Below, piece after piece: positions 25,517 to 34,273 of a DNA stretch of 64,000 bases (position 1 is the first letter of the stretch; each line of letters starts with the position of its first letter). The stretch is from Pelagerythrobacter sp041912895. Its GTDB lineage: Bacteria; Pseudomonadota; Alphaproteobacteria; Sphingomonadales; Sphingomonadaceae. The position numbers and the translations under genes were made by a program. The DNA lies in NCBI RefSeq assembly GCF_041912895.1, contig NZ_JAYSGI010000001.1, forward strand, positions 1,054,001 to 1,118,000. The letters are read 5' to 3'. Under the pieces are notes generated by a model. That model was not told where the DNA came from. It searched no databases and saw only the letters and a program-made list of their open reading frames with translations.

Positions 25517-26143
25517 CTAGTTACCATGCCCCAAGTCGAGCTTTCCCTGCTCGGGCCCCCGCACAGCCTCCAGCGCATCGCGCCAGATCGACAGTGTCGG
25601 CGGCGCCTTGCGCTCCAGCGTCAGCCGGTCGATCGCGGCGACCAGCCGCTCGATTCCGGCGTAGCTCCGCTCCGCTCGGGGCACGAGGTAGGTAAGCGCA
25701 CCCTCGCCCAGCGCAAGGCCCCGTTGCACGGCGTGGCTCTCGATCAGCCCGCCGACGAGATCGTCGCCCGGCGTGCCGATCTCGAGGTGGAGCGCCGCGC
25801 CGACGCGGCTGCGCAGGTCGGGCAGCGTGATCTGCCAACTCGGCGAACCTGCGACCAGCAGCAGCGGCTCGCCGCTTTCCTGCGCGCGATTCCAGCGATG
25901 GAACAGCTCGGTTTCGTCGAGCGCATCGGCCCCGTCGATCGCCGCGCCGGACCCGGCGTTGGCGAACCAGCGCGCCAGCAGCGACTTGCCCGAACGCGGC
26001 GGACCGACGAGCACTGCGGTGCCGAACGGCCAGCGCCCGGGCTCGCGCAACGCCTCCGCTACGTGCGAATTGCCCGCGCCGAGCACGATCCGCGCGGGAT
26101 CGTCCTTGCCCCGCGAAACCAGCGGAAGGGCGAACTGCGACAC
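25517..26143 (-). CDS. hdaA: DnaA regulatory inactivator HdaA
   Basis: A 208-residue AAA+ protein lacking the DnaA DNA-binding domain. It begins MSQFALPL, the beta-clamp-binding motif (QFALPL, residues 3-8) typical of Hda proteins. The P-loop-like GPPRSGKS lies near 48-55. With the sliding clamp it promotes ATP hydrolysis by DnaA to prevent over-initiation of replication. It lies 14 bases after the unknown anchored protein and 43 bases before the acetyltransferase gene, all on the same strand. Confidence 0.88.
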   Translation of the reverse strand: MSQFALPLVSRGKDDPARIVLGAGNSHVAEALREPGRWPFGTAVLVGPPRSGKSLLARWFANAGSGAAIDGADALDETELFHRWNRAQESGEPLLLVAGSPSWQITLPDLRSRVGAALHLEIGTPGDDLVGGLIESHAVQRGLALGEGALTYLVPRAERSYAGIERLVAAIDRLTLERKAPPTLSIWRDALEAVRGPEQGKLDLGHGN

Positions 26144-26157
26144 GGCGCGGCCTTCGC

Positions 26158-27435
26158 CTAGCGGCTGATGGCGATGGAATTGCCCGACTGACGGACCGTG
26201 AAGCCGCGCGCGCGAAGCGCCGCGGCCAGCTGCTCCGCGCTGCCTGCGAACGCCACCGACATCACCGAATTGCCGCCGATCGCCGTGCTCGAGATCGTGG
26301 CCCCGCGAACGCCCGGCGTCGCGCGCACCCCGGCGATGGACGCGTCGAACGCGCCGGCGTCGGGGCTGGCGAACTGGATCGTATAGGTCGCTGCAGCGGC
26401 GGCAGGCTGTTCCGGCGCGGTAGCCGCTTCGCCTTCGCTTACGGTCGCGCTCTCCGCCAGCGCGGCTTCACGCGCGGCGGCTTCGGCGCGTGCCTGCGCC
26501 TGCGCGCTGCGGCCCAGCTCGATCAGCCGCTGGAGCGCCGGGTCGGCCTCCACCGTGCCGAGATCGAGCGTCGGGTCGGGCCGCAGCGTTCCTGCCGCCA
26601 GCGCGCGTTCGAAAATCACGTTGAAGCGCTGCACCGCCTGGTCGAGCATCGCCGGAAGCTGGTCCGGGCCCTGCGCGGTCAGCGTGAATGCGTCGAGGTA
26701 GGTGTTGTCGGGGCCGTAGCGCGCGGTGAACTGCCCTTCGATCGGCCCGCCCGGCCACATGTACCTGAGATCCGCGATCGGCACGAGCACGTCGGAGGCG
26801 GCGAACTGGTCGAGCACATTGCGCCACCACAGGCGGCTGCGGCGGCTCGTCTGGCCGTAGGTGATGAATAGCGAATCGCCGCCCGCACCCGAAGGCCGGA
26901 CGTAGTTTATCCGGCTCGCTCCGGTCTGATATTCGGCCCAGGCGCGCTGCCACGGGTTGCGCTGCTCGTAGACCGTCGCAGTGCCGGCGGACATCGTCAC
27001 CGGCACCAGCAGCATCGGTGCGGAGCCGGGTCCGCGACCACTCGCGCCGAGCAACCCGCCCGCGCGGCTGCGATCGAAGATCACGCCCAACCGCGCGATG
27101 TAGCGGTGCGGGCCGATATTCTCGTGCTCGATCACTACCGCGGCGACGAGGCTCTGGAGCTGACCGTCGGGGATGTCGGGCCCGCCGATCTTCTCCCACG
27201 CCAGCCGCTGCGCCTCGCGCCAGCCCTTCTCGCGCGCATCGTCGGCGCTGTCGCCGGTCACGTCGACCTCGATCCCGCCCACGTTGATGTCGTTGCTGCT
27301 GGCGACCGGAGCGATGCCGCGATCGCCCTCCACCTGCGCCCACAGCACCGCGCCGCCCACTGCGAGCGCCAGCGCGCCGGCGAGGGCGATCAGGGGCGTG
27401 CGCGGAAGGCGGGGGAGCGAAAGGGTCTGGGCCAT
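26158..27435 (-). CDS. Membrane-anchored or secreted protein of unknown function
   Basis: A 425-residue protein I cannot assign. An N-terminal hydrophobic segment (about 14-34) is an anchor or uncleaved signal. The next domain (about 45-280) has IEVDVTGDSADDAREKGWREAQ and WEKIGG, reminiscent of DUF2066-like domains. An Ala/Gln-rich helical linker (about 300-350) leads to a C-terminal fold with YTIQFASPDAGAFDASIAG and GARGFTVRQSGNSIAIS-like text, which suggests a ferredoxin-like domain. It lies between purM (divergent) and hdaA. Confidence 0.6.
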   Translation of the reverse strand: MAQTLSLPRLPRTPLIALAGALALAVGGAVLWAQVEGDRGIAPVASSNDINVGGIEVDVTGDSADDAREKGWREAQRLAWEKIGGPDIPDGQLQSLVAAVVIEHENIGPHRYIARLGVIFDRSRAGGLLGASGRGPGSAPMLLVPVTMSAGTATVYEQRNPWQRAWAEYQTGASRINYVRPSGAGGDSLFITYGQTSRRSRLWWRNVLDQFAASDVLVPIADLRYMWPGGPIEGQFTARYGPDNTYLDAFTLTAQGPDQLPAMLDQAVQRFNVIFERALAAGTLRPDPTLDLGTVEADPALQRLIELGRSAQAQARAEAAAREAALAESATVSEGEAATAPEQPAAAAATYTIQFASPDAGAFDASIAGVRATPGVRGATISSTAIGGNSVMSVAFAGSAEQLAAALRARGFTVRQSGNSIAISR

Positions 27436-27506
27436 CGGGGAAAACTCGCGGCCTTTTGCCGAAACGGACGTGGAATTCCAAGCGCGAATGACTAAAGCGT
27501 GTCGCC

Positions 27507-28613
27507 ATGTCGACCAACAACCCGCCGCCCGAGCGCTATACCTATCAGCAGGCAGGCGTCTCGATCGATGCCGGCAATGCGCTGGTCAAGGCGATCGGGC
27601 CGCTGGTGAAGGCGACCGCACGCCCCGGCGCGGACGGCGAGATCGGCGGCTTCGGCGGCTTCTTCGATCCGAAGGCGGCGGGCTATTCCGATCCGCTGCT
27701 GGTCGCCGCGAACGACGGCGTGGGCACCAAGCTCAAGCTCGCGATCGACCACGACCGGCACGACAGCGTCGGGATCGACCTCGTCGCGATGTGCGTGAAC
27801 GACCTGATCGTGCAGGGTGCGGAGCCGCTGTTCTTCCTCGACTATTTCGCCACCGGCAAGCTGGAAACGGGCGTCGCCGAGCGGGTGATCGCGGGCATCG
27901 CGGAGGGCTGCCGCGAAGCCGGATGCGCACTGATCGGCGGCGAGACGGCGGAAATGCCGGGCATGTATGCCGCCGGGGATTACGACCTCGCGGGTTTCTG
28001 CGTCGGAGCGGTCGAGCGCGGCGAGCAATTGACGGGGGACAGGGTGGCGCCCGGTCAGGTGCTGCTCGGCCTCGCGTCTTCGGGCGTCCATTCCAACGGC
28101 TATTCGCTCGTCCGGCGGCTGGCGGAGGATTTCGGCTGGCGGATGGACCGCCCCGCCCCGTTCGACGCGGATCGCCCCCTGATCGAGGCGCTGATCGCGC
28201 CTACCCGAATCTATGTGAAGAGCCTGCTTCCCGCGATCCGCGCCGGGCGCATCGCGGCGCTGGCGCATATCACGGGCGGGGGATTGCTGGAGAACATCCC
28301 GCGCGTCCTGCCCGCTGGCACGCACGCGGTGGTCGATGCCGATGCGTGGAAGCAGCCCGAGCTGATGGCGTTTCTCCAGACGCAGGGAAACATCGAACCG
28401 GGCGAGATGGCGCGTACCTTCAACTGCGGCGTGGGCATGGTGCTGGCAGTGGACGAGGCCGAAGCCGATTCGCTCGCGCGCGACCTCGAAGGCGCGGGCG
28501 AAACCGTGCTGCGCGTCGGCCGCATCGAGCCGGGCGAGCGTGGCTGCACCGTGCGCGGATCGGCGGAGACGTGGGGCGCGACAGAACGCTGGGAGGCGCG
28601 GCACCTTGCCTGA
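27507..28613 (+). CDS. purM: Phosphoribosylformylglycinamidine cyclo-ligase PurM
   Basis: AIR synthetase of de novo purine synthesis, 368 residues, slightly longer than E. coli PurM. Visible are NDGVGTKLKLAID, VAMCVNDLIVQGAEPLFFLD, LIGGETAEMPGMY and GLASSGVHSNGYSL. Its stop codon lies inside the 5' end of purN, as in the common purMN operon. Confidence 0.95.
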   Translation: MSTNNPPPERYTYQQAGVSIDAGNALVKAIGPLVKATARPGADGEIGGFGGFFDPKAAGYSDPLLVAANDGVGTKLKLAIDHDRHDSVGIDLVAMCVNDLIVQGAEPLFFLDYFATGKLETGVAERVIAGIAEGCREAGCALIGGETAEMPGMYAAGDYDLAGFCVGAVERGEQLTGDRVAPGQVLLGLASSGVHSNGYSLVRRLAEDFGWRMDRPAPFDADRPLIEALIAPTRIYVKSLLPAIRAGRIAALAHITGGGLLENIPRVLPAGTHAVVDADAWKQPELMAFLQTQGNIEPGEMARTFNCGVGMVLAVDEAEADSLARDLEGAGETVLRVGRIEPGERGCTVRGSAETWGATERWEARHLA

Positions 28614-29559
28614 CAAGGCGCGCGTCGCCGTCCTCGTTTCGGGCACGGGGACCAACATGGCCGCGCTGCTCTATGCCAGCCGTTTGCCGGGTGCCGCCTA
28701 CGAAATCGTGCTGGTAGCGAGCAACGACCTGGCGGCGGGAGCGCTCGCGCTGGCCGAGGCGGAGGGTGTCGCGACCTTCGCGCTCTCGCACAAGGGCATG
28801 AAGCGTGCCGAGCACGATGCGGCGATGGATGCGGCGGCACGGGAGGCTAAGGCCGATTACATCGCGCTCGCCGGGTACATGCGCGTGCTCGGTCCCGCGT
28901 TCGTCGCCGATTGGCAGGGGCGGATGCTCAACATTCATCCCTCGCTGCTGCCCAGGTATCCGGGGCTCGACACCCACGCGCGCGCGATCGCGGCGGGGGA
29001 CGGCCACGGCGGCGCGTCGGTCCATCTCGTCACCGACGATCTCGACATGGGCGAAGTTCTCGGCCGCGCCGAAGTCGCGATCGCGCCGGGCGACACCGCC
29101 GAGACGCTCGCCGAGCGGGTGAAGTTCGCCGAGCACCAGCTCTACCCGCGCGTGCTGGCCGACTACGTGTCGCGCCCGTTCGATCCCGATTGGCTTGTGG
29201 CGCAGGTACGCGAGCGTGCGATGGCACTGCCCCATGCCGAAGAGACGCTGAGTCACGGCATGCCCTGCTTCGGGATCGAGAAGGGCAAGAAGTTCGCCTG
29301 GGTCAGCATGGACCATCACGGTGACGGCAAGACCGCGCTGCTCGCGAAGATCGATGGCGCAGACGAGCAGGCGCAACTGATCGAGAACGATCCTGAGCGC
29401 TATTATCGCCCGGCCTATTTCGGCGACGGGTGGATCGGGATCCGGCTCGATCTCGGCGATACCGACTGGCAATCGATCGAGGACTGGCTTTCGCGTAGCT
29501 GGCGCGCGGTCGCGCCCAAGAAGCTGACCGGCCTGATGGACGCGGCGGACCAGTTCTGA
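28606..29559 (+). CDS. purN: GAR formyltransferase PurN fused to a YjbR/MmcQ-like domain
   Basis: Transfers a formyl group from 10-formyl-THF to glycinamide ribonucleotide. The chain has 317 residues against about 212 for E. coli PurN. Residues 1-205 hold the transferase domain, with VSGTGTNM, catalytic Asn109 and His111 in NIHPSLLP, and Asp near 145 in TDDLDMG. Residues from about 211, including LSHGMPCFGIEKGKKFAW, IENDPERYYRPAYFG and WRAVAPKKL, match YjbR_CyaY-type domains. The TTG start at 28606 overlaps the purM end and follows GGGAGG. The second domain's role is unknown. Confidence 0.88.
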   Translation: MPDKARVAVLVSGTGTNMAALLYASRLPGAAYEIVLVASNDLAAGALALAEAEGVATFALSHKGMKRAEHDAAMDAAAREAKADYIALAGYMRVLGPAFVADWQGRMLNIHPSLLPRYPGLDTHARAIAAGDGHGGASVHLVTDDLDMGEVLGRAEVAIAPGDTAETLAERVKFAEHQLYPRVLADYVSRPFDPDWLVAQVRERAMALPHAEETLSHGMPCFGIEKGKKFAWVSMDHHGDGKTALLAKIDGADEQAQLIENDPERYYRPAYFGDGWIGIRLDLGDTDWQSIEDWLSRSWRAVAPKKLTGLMDAADQF

Positions 29560-30833
29560 TGCCGCCGCGCCCGCACCCTCTCGCGCGGGCGCCGCTGGTC
29601 GACCGGCTCAACGGCTGGCTGGCAAGCGGGTGGGCGCGCGGCTGGCTGTCGCGGCCAGCGCTCGATCCCGATGCGCTGTGGGCGAAGGCGGCGCGCGGCT
29701 TTTCTTCCTTGGACGAAGCGGGTGGCCGCAGCGAGACAGACGTGGCCGATTTTCGCGCGCGGCTGAACATGCTCGCGCGGTCGCTGGAGGACGAGGCGCA
29801 GCTCAACCCGCTCGGTCTCTGCATCGCGCACGGGCAACTCGTTCGCGCGATCCGCCACCGGCTCGGGCTGGGGCGGCTGTGGCGCGCCCGCCCCGAACTG
29901 CTCGAAACCGAGCTCGCTCCGCCGATCCTCGTCGTCGGGCAGATGCGCAGCGGCACCACCCGCGTCCACCGCCTGCTCGCGGCCGATCCGGCGCATTGCG
30001 CGACGCGGTTCTGCGATAGCTGGCACCCCGTCCCCGCCCGGCCCGACCTGCGGCCACTCAAGAGCGGGCTGGCGCTGGCGATGGCGCGGCGGCTCGATCC
30101 GTGGCTCGATACGATCCATCCGTTCGGCGCCGCGCGCGCGGACGAGGAACTGGGTTGGCTCGCCGCCGCGCTCGATCATTGCGCCTACGAGGCACAGTGG
30201 CACGTGCCCGCCTTCACCGCGTGGAGCGAGGCACGCGATCCGGCGCCCGTATACCGCGAGTTCGCGCGCATCCTGCGTACCGATGCCGCGCATCGCGGCA
30301 ACGCGCACCGCCCGCGCGTGATGAAAGTGCCGCAGTTCGCGGAAGACCTGCCCGCGCTGCTCGCACGGTTCCCACAGGCGCGCGTGGTCGTCTCGCAGCG
30401 CTGCGACGAAGCGACGCTGCGCAGCTCGATCTCGCTGGTCGCCAACCAGATGGCGATCCAGTCCGATGCCGCCGATCTACCCGCGATCGAGACCGAATGG
30501 CGGCGCAAGATCGCCTTGCGCGCCGCGCGGATCGCAGCCGCTCTCGATGACTTCGGCGGTCGTGTGGTACGGATCGATTTCACCCGGCTGGACGCCGACT
30601 GGCGCACCGAGATCGCCGCGCTCTATGCCGCGCTCGACCTGCCGCTGGATCGCGAGGCAGAAGCTGCGATGGCGCGCGAGATGGCCCGTGCCCATGGCGC
30701 GCCGCACGCCGATCACGCGCGCCAGCTCGAAGATTTTGCTAAGCCGCCGGGCGGCGAACGTCAGGCCGCTTCGGTCCCGCGCACCGCCTCGGGCATCAAG
30801 ATCCTCGCCAGCGCGGGCGAATCCTCGCCGTAG
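29559..30833 (+). CDS. Sulfotransferase-family protein
   Basis: A 424-residue protein. The PAPS 5'-phosphosulfate loop reads VVGQMRSGTTRVHRLL (near 128-143), followed by WHPVPARP and DEELGWLAAALDHCAYEAQW, as in bacterial sulfotransferase_3-type proteins. A 3'-phosphate-type segment VVVSQRCDEATLRSS lies further on. About 110 N-terminal residues precede the loop. The acceptor is unknown. The start overlaps the purN stop (TGATG), and its last 73 bases overlap the convergent SnoaL-like gene. Confidence 0.8.
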   Translation: MPPRPHPLARAPLVDRLNGWLASGWARGWLSRPALDPDALWAKAARGFSSLDEAGGRSETDVADFRARLNMLARSLEDEAQLNPLGLCIAHGQLVRAIRHRLGLGRLWRARPELLETELAPPILVVGQMRSGTTRVHRLLAADPAHCATRFCDSWHPVPARPDLRPLKSGLALAMARRLDPWLDTIHPFGAARADEELGWLAAALDHCAYEAQWHVPAFTAWSEARDPAPVYREFARILRTDAAHRGNAHRPRVMKVPQFAEDLPALLARFPQARVVVSQRCDEATLRSSISLVANQMAIQSDAADLPAIETEWRRKIALRAARIAAALDDFGGRVVRIDFTRLDADWRTEIAALYAALDLPLDREAEAAMAREMARAHGAPHADHARQLEDFAKPPGGERQAASVPRTASGIKILASAGESSP

Positions 30834-31171
30834 CTCTGCCAGTGGACGATCTTGTTCTTGCGGGTCCGTGCCCGCCAGAGCGTGTCGTGCGTCAGCCGTT
30901 CCTCGTCCGCCGACGCCGTGCCCTTCAGCAGCACATCGCCATCGTGCATCACGATCTGCATGTCGTGCATCGCGTAGTTCGCTTCCAGATCGAAGAAGCG
31001 GCGCGTGGCGGTGGCGACGTTTTCGCGCCCGTCGATCCATTCGCCGCGGCTGTCGACGAAGCGGATGTCGTCCGCCAGCAACGATTCGACTTTGTCCGCG
31101 TCGCGCGCGTTCATCGCCGCGAGGTAGCGTTGCACCACCCGGATCGGTTGCGGTGTATTCCAGTGAAACAC
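30761..31171 (-). CDS. SnoaL/NTF2-like domain protein
   Basis: A 136-residue protein with the single cone-shaped SnoaL-like fold: VVQRYLAAMNARDADKVESL, then LADDIRFVDSRGEWIDGREN and the closing HDTLWRARTRKNKIVHWQSY. Family members are small isomerases, hydrolases or binding proteins; no specific function can be read. The GTG at 31171 is taken as the start because residues from an ATG at 31249 look unrelated to the family; this is uncertain. Confidence 0.65.
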   Translation of the reverse strand: MFHWNTPQPIRVVQRYLAAMNARDADKVESLLADDIRFVDSRGEWIDGRENVATATRRFFDLEANYAMHDMQIVMHDGDVLLKGTASADEERLTHDTLWRARTRKNKIVHWQSYGEDSPALARILMPEAVRGTEAA

Positions 31172-31306
31172 GATTGTGCGCTTTCCGCACCACCCCGGCT
31201 CGGCCGGATCACGTTTAATGCGACTGGCGGGCGATACGCGAACACGCATACCACCCGCCGTCGAGTCGCGTCTAATCGTTATTTTCGGGCGACGAATCGC
31301 ATCCGA

Positions 31307-31729
31307 TCAGTCGACGATCTCGTCCTCGTCGAAGAAGAAGTCGATCTCGATCTTCGCGTTCTCGTCGCTGTCCGAACCGTGGACGGTGTTCGCTTCGATG
31401 CTTTCGGCGAAGGTCTTGCGGATCGTGCCTTCGTCGGCATCGGCCGGGTTGGTCGCGCCCATCACATCGCGGTTGCGCTTCACGGCGTCGACGCCTTCGA
31501 GCACCTGCACGACCACCGGGCCGCTGGTCATGAATTCGACCAGTTCGCCGAAGAAGGGGCGTTCCTTGTGCACGGCGTAGAAGCCTTCGGCCTGGTCCTT
31601 GCTCATGCGGATGCGCTTGGAGGCGACGACGCGCAGGCCGGCTTCTTCCAGCATCTTGATGACCGCGCCGGTCAGGTTGCGGCGAGTGGCATCGGGCTTG
31701 ATGATCGAAAAGGTGCGGGTGACCGCCAT
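31307..31729 (-). CDS. ndk: Nucleoside diphosphate kinase
   Basis: Balances nucleoside triphosphate pools; 140 residues, full length. Visible are TFSIIKPDATRRN, YAVHKERPFFGELVEFMTSGP and the active-site loop ANTVHGSDS with the phosphohistidine. An acidic tail (FFFDEDEIVD) ends the chain. It lies 88 bases downstream of the lipoprotein gene on the same strand. Confidence 0.97.
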   Translation of the reverse strand: MAVTRTFSIIKPDATRRNLTGAVIKMLEEAGLRVVASKRIRMSKDQAEGFYAVHKERPFFGELVEFMTSGPVVVQVLEGVDAVKRNRDVMGATNPADADEGTIRKTFAESIEANTVHGSDSDENAKIEIDFFFDEDEIVD

Positions 31730-31817
31730 GGGATATTCCTTAGAAACTCGGGGGAGACACGAAGGTCCGTGCGGGCGCGCACCTAGCGCCGCGCCGCGCG
31801 CGCCGCAAGCCCCGTCG

Positions 31818-32312
31818 CTAGCGGAACGCCTCGCCGACCATAAGCTGGCCGGTCGTTCCGCCTTCTCCCTTGGTCGCAGTGAAGCTGAACGGCGATCCGT
31901 CCGCCGACTTGCCGCCGATCATCTGCATCGTGTCGGTATCGAGGTTCAGTTCCAGCTCGATGCCCGCCGCTTCCGCCTGCCTGCGATAGAATGCGATCAT
32001 CTCCGCCGCCGGCGCATCCGATTCCATGGTCAGCAGCGCGCCCTTGCTGCCGGCCTGATCGAACACCGTGTTCGAGGCGACCTCGGCGCCGGGAAAGATC
32101 GAGAAGCCCCGCGGCAGATCGACCGGCACATCCGCGCCCGATCGCATCCGCGCGGTGCCCTCGTCGGTTTCGATCGTGGCGGTCACGGCATCGCCTGCCT
32201 CGCTTGCATCGCCAGCAGCAACCTCCTGCGTGCCCGATCGCTCGGAACCACACGCCGCCAGCGCCAGCACCGCCACCAAGACTAGAACCTGTCTCACCGT
32301 TTGCGCACCCAT
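31818..32312 (-). CDS. Predicted lipoprotein of unknown function
   Basis: A 164-residue chain: signal peptide with lipobox LALAAC (Cys21), an acidic linker, then a compact domain with VDLPRGFSIFPGAEVASNTV and IAFYRRQAEAAGIELELNLD. The pattern resembles small envelope lipoproteins in which a PGA motif precedes an alpha/beta domain. No enzymatic motif is evident. The ATG at 32312 lies 19 bases inside the 3' end of holC, so translation is probably coupled. Confidence 0.65.
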   Translation of the reverse strand: MGAQTVRQVLVLVAVLALAACGSERSGTQEVAAGDASEAGDAVTATIETDEGTARMRSGADVPVDLPRGFSIFPGAEVASNTVFDQAGSKGALLTMESDAPAAEMIAFYRRQAEAAGIELELNLDTDTMQMIGGKSADGSPFSFTATKGEGGTTGQLMVGEAFR

Positions 32313-32731
32313 TTGCCGTTCTCCAGTTCGTGGAACTCTCGTTCGACATCCTCGCGCCCGTCGAAACGGCGCCAGACGTCGCGTGCCGCCGCACGGCCGC
32401 TTTCGCCGAAGAACAGCAGCGCGCGATCGAACCCATCGGCTTCCTCGCGCCACGCGCCGTCCGCCAGCGCCACCAGCCGCGCGCCGTTCGCCGCCGCGCA
32501 TTCGGTGGAGAGCAGCACCGGCTGGTGCGCGGCATGCGGCGCATCGGCGCGCCCGCTGGCGAGGAATTCGGGCGGCGCGTGATCCCACAGCGCTTCGCCG
32601 ATCCGGTCGAGCAGCGCGCCGTCCTCCGCCACAACCAGTATCCGCTGCCCGCCGCGCGCCGCCGCCTTCGCGATCAGCGGCAGCACGCGTTCGACGGGCT
32701 GGCCCGGCGCGAGATAGAACCCGACGCGCAC
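32294..32731 (-). CDS. holC: DNA polymerase III chi subunit
   Basis: A 145-residue HolC-family protein: VGFYLAPGQPVERVLPLIAKA, RILVVAEDGALLDRIGEALW and the C-terminal FHELENGKWVRKR. Chi links the clamp loader to single-strand binding protein. It follows pepA by 13 bases, the same pepA-holC arrangement seen in many proteobacteria. Confidence 0.87.
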   Translation of the reverse strand: MRVGFYLAPGQPVERVLPLIAKAAARGGQRILVVAEDGALLDRIGEALWDHAPPEFLASGRADAPHAAHQPVLLSTECAAANGARLVALADGAWREEADGFDRALLFFGESGRAAARDVWRRFDGREDVEREFHELENGKWVRKR

Positions 32732-32744
32732 CGCCCGCCCGCGC

Positions 32745-34202
32745 TCAGCCTTCCAGCGTATCGCGCACGAAGCGGTCGATCAGGCGCGCGCCATATCCGG
32801 TCGCCCCCTTCTCCCACGTCGCGCCGGGCTTGTCCGACCAGACCATGCCCGCCACGTCGCAGTGCGCCCAGGCCACGCCGTCGTGGATGAAGCGCTGGAG
32901 GAACTGCGCCGCGGTGATCGATCCGGCAGGGCGCGGCCCAACGTTCTTCACGTCCGCGATCTGGCTGTCGATCAGCTTGTCGTAGGCAGGGCCGAGCGGC
33001 AGCCGCCACAGCTTGTCGCCGCTTTGCGTACCGGCGGCCAGCAGGTCGTTCGCCAGCGCGTCGTCGTTGGAGAATACACCCGCGTATTCATGCCCGAGCG
33101 AGATCAGCATCGCGCCCGTCAGCGTGGCGAAATCGACGATCCGCTTGGGCGCGAACTCGGTCTGCGCCCAGTGCAGCGCGTCGCACAGCACCAGCCGCCC
33201 TTCGGCATCGGTGTTGAGCACCTCGATCGTCTGGCCGGACATCGAGGTCAGCACGTCGCCGGGGCGGATCGCGTTGCCGTCGGGCATGTTCTCGACCAGC
33301 CCGACCACACCGATCACGTTGGCCTTCGCCTTGCGCCGCGCGAGCGCGAGCATCCCGCCCGCGACCGCGCCCGCGCCGCCCATGTCCCACTTCATCTCGT
33401 CCATGCCCGCGCCGGGCTTGAGCGAGATGCCGCCGGTGTCGAAAGTGACGCCCTTGCCCACGAACACGGTCGGCGCTTCGCTGCCGCCGCCATCCCACTT
33501 GATCGCCAGCAGGCGCGACGGCTGCGCGGAGCCCTGCCCGACGCCGAGCAGCGCGCCCATGCTGAGCTTTTCCATCGCGTCTTCATCCAGCACGATCAGT
33601 TCCGCGCCGGTGCCGTCGAATTCCTCGCGGCACATGTCGACGAAGCTGATCGGGAACACCTTGTTCGGCGGTTCGGTCACGAGCTGGCGGGTGAACTCGA
33701 CCCCGTCGGCCAGCGCGGCCGCGACCGTCCAGGCAGTTTCCGCGCCATCGGGCGCACCGACTGCGATGACGGTTTCGAGCGAGCGCTTCTGCTCGTCCTT
33801 CAGCTTCGTGCGATAGGCATCGTGCCGCCATGCGCGCAGCCGCACGCCCAGCAGAACCGAGGCGACGTCTTCCGCAGACAGCGCGCCATCAGAAAAGTCG
33901 ATCGCCAGCGTCTTTTCGCCCGAGGTGAGGTATTTCGCGGCGAGCGCGGCCCCCGCCTTTTCCAGATTGGCGCTGCGCCCATCCGCATCGGGCGCTCCCG
34001 CACCGGCCAGCGCGAGCCGGACCACCGCGCCGTCGCGCTCCGCGAAGCCCTCGAAGATCTGCCCCGCCCCGCCCTTGAAGCGCGCGCTCGCCGCGCCTTC
34101 GCCGAGCGCCTTTTCCAGATCGCCGGGCAGCGTGTCCTTGTTCGCGATCTGCGCGAGCAGGTGCGATCCGACGGGTAGCGTGGGGGCAAATTCAATCTTC
34201 AT
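32745..34202 (-). CDS. pepA: Leucyl aminopeptidase (M17)
   Basis: Two-metal cytosolic aminopeptidase, 485 residues, standard length. Metal and catalytic segments are VGKGVTFDTGGISLKPG and NTDAEGRLVLCD, with GAGAVAGGMLALARRKA between. It cleaves N-terminal residues from peptides; some PepA proteins also bind DNA. It is divergent from lptD, with 71 bases between the start codons. Confidence 0.96.
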   Translation of the reverse strand: MKIEFAPTLPVGSHLLAQIANKDTLPGDLEKALGEGAASARFKGGAGQIFEGFAERDGAVVRLALAGAGAPDADGRSANLEKAGAALAAKYLTSGEKTLAIDFSDGALSAEDVASVLLGVRLRAWRHDAYRTKLKDEQKRSLETVIAVGAPDGAETAWTVAAALADGVEFTRQLVTEPPNKVFPISFVDMCREEFDGTGAELIVLDEDAMEKLSMGALLGVGQGSAQPSRLLAIKWDGGGSEAPTVFVGKGVTFDTGGISLKPGAGMDEMKWDMGGAGAVAGGMLALARRKAKANVIGVVGLVENMPDGNAIRPGDVLTSMSGQTIEVLNTDAEGRLVLCDALHWAQTEFAPKRIVDFATLTGAMLISLGHEYAGVFSNDDALANDLLAAGTQSGDKLWRLPLGPAYDKLIDSQIADVKNVGPRPAGSITAAQFLQRFIHDGVAWAHCDVAGMVWSDKPGATWEKGATGYGARLIDRFVRDTLEG

Positions 34203-34273
34203 GAAATCTCCGGAAACTGGGTCTGATGCCGACGGGCCACAGGTGCGTGAAAGGCCGACCGGGGGAGGATGCG

